DNA of 38,235 nt from a virus, in the IMG/VR virus record IMGVR_UViG_3300027985_000423, positions 1-38,235 of that record. The stretch is one strand, 5' to 3'. Each line of letters starts with the position of its first letter. The first letter of the stretch is position 1. Under the pieces are notes generated by a model, which did not search any database, had not been told where the DNA came from, and was given only the letters and a program-made list of their open reading frames with translations. Made by a program: the position numbers and the translations under genes. Positions 37,769 to 38,235 of this stretch are shown one piece after another.

Positions 37769-38235
37769 ATGCCACTACCTACAGCACAAGAATCCGCACG
37801 AATCATCGCTGCGCTTCACGAACTCGAACCTAAAAAGACCATGAGCGAATTGGCGCAGCGCATCCCTGTACCGCAGCTTTTTCTGGTAAATGCCGTGAAA
37901 GAAGCCCGCAAAATGGAACTGTTCGACATCGACGAGAACGATAAGGTGAAGATGATTTCACCGCTCGATTACACTCAGTCGAACGGCATGTCGTTTGGTG
38001 AGGAGATTACATATCTGCAAGACCAGATTGTACTCGCCATTGAAAACGCTAATAGCAACGAGCAAGACATGGATGAGGGGCAACTCCGCCACTGGCTGCT
38101 CGGTACGCAGGAGTTCGCCGTTGATGTTGCCTTTAAGGGCCTCGAGAACATGAGCTATCTCAGCTCGTACGAAATGGCCGACCCGGCCGACAAGAAGAGT
38201 GTGTACAAATTTTGGACACTCGCGAGTAACGCCCG
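37769..38235 (+). CDS. Hypothetical protein, N-terminal part, cut by the window end
   Basis: The gene continues across the join to TAG 182-184 (168 residues in all). It begins two bases after the exonuclease stop, with GGAGG upstream of its ATG. The first 75 residues resemble a winged-helix fold (ELEPKKTMSELAQRIPVPQLFLVNAVKEARKMELFDI), the remainder is acidic then helical with the basic tail. A DNA-binding role in replication or packaging is a guess. Confidence 0.85.
   Translation, partial: MPLPTAQESARIIAALHELEPKKTMSELAQRIPVPQLFLVNAVKEARKMELFDIDENDKVKMISPLDYTQSNGMSFGEEITYLQDQIVLAIENANSNEQDMDEGQLRHWLLGTQEFAVDVAFKGLENMSYLSSYEMADPADKKSVYKFWTLASNA
38092..38235. repeat. Right copy of 144-bp terminal redundancy
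   Basis: Identical to bases 1-144 without a mismatch. Removing one copy gives a unit of 38,091 bp with all genes continuous. Confidence 0.97.

Overview
The window is an essentially complete genome of a small tailed phage of podovirus-like layout. The first 144 bases (1-144) recur exactly as the last 144 (38092-38235), and one reading frame (37769 to the end, then 1-184) runs unbroken across the join. The unit is therefore a circular map of 38,091 bp, or a linear genome with short direct terminal repeats. No integrase, recognisable repressor, tRNA, rRNA, CRISPR array or insertion sequence was seen. Shine-Dalgarno sites are strong (AAGGAGG-like), TAA, TAG and TGA all end genes, and the endolysin is a peptidoglycan amidase. 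The host is therefore a bacterium with a murein wall and the standard stop codons. The sequence holds no marker that names it.

Minus strand, late genes, read from right to left. A lysis cassette (22532 to 21127) holds two tiny proteins, an amidase and a holin-like protein. The virion operon (20904 to 6461) follows, with two internal/ejection proteins (one of 1819 residues), a head-tail adaptor, a large tail hub/nozzle-like protein, portal, an acidic scaffold-like protein and terminase large subunit. The major capsid gene comes next with its own consensus promoter and terminator. Last is the tail-fibre block (5380 to 745), which holds two small membrane proteins and ends at a bidirectional terminator.

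Minus strand, early/replication genes (26767 to 23457): a stand-alone SF3 helicase, a putative terminase small subunit, a short methyltransferase-like remnant, a zinc-ribbon protein and a VRR-NUC nuclease. A short plus-strand operon (22596-23339) diverges from the lysis cassette.

Plus strand, long early/middle operon (27170 through the join to 732): small proteins, a MoxR-type AAA+ ATPase with a VWA partner, a SNF2-type helicase, a Sak4-like ATPase, a DUF669-like ssDNA-binding protein, an SPFH/prohibitin-like membrane protein with a second membrane protein, a YqaJ-type exonuclease and an HNH nuclease. No DNA polymerase, RNA polymerase or primase domain was recognised, so replication probably borrows host enzymes, with the SF3 helicase and the recombination set as phage-specific parts.

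The most unusual non-coding stretch is 27769-28524. It has GT tracts, four C4 runs (G-quadruplex potential on the other strand), palindromic iterons including three at a strict 12-bp period, and a G-poor segment, just upstream of a consensus promoter. It is the best candidate replication origin. Gene starts and stops are tightly coupled: ten one-base TAATG overlaps occur across both strands.
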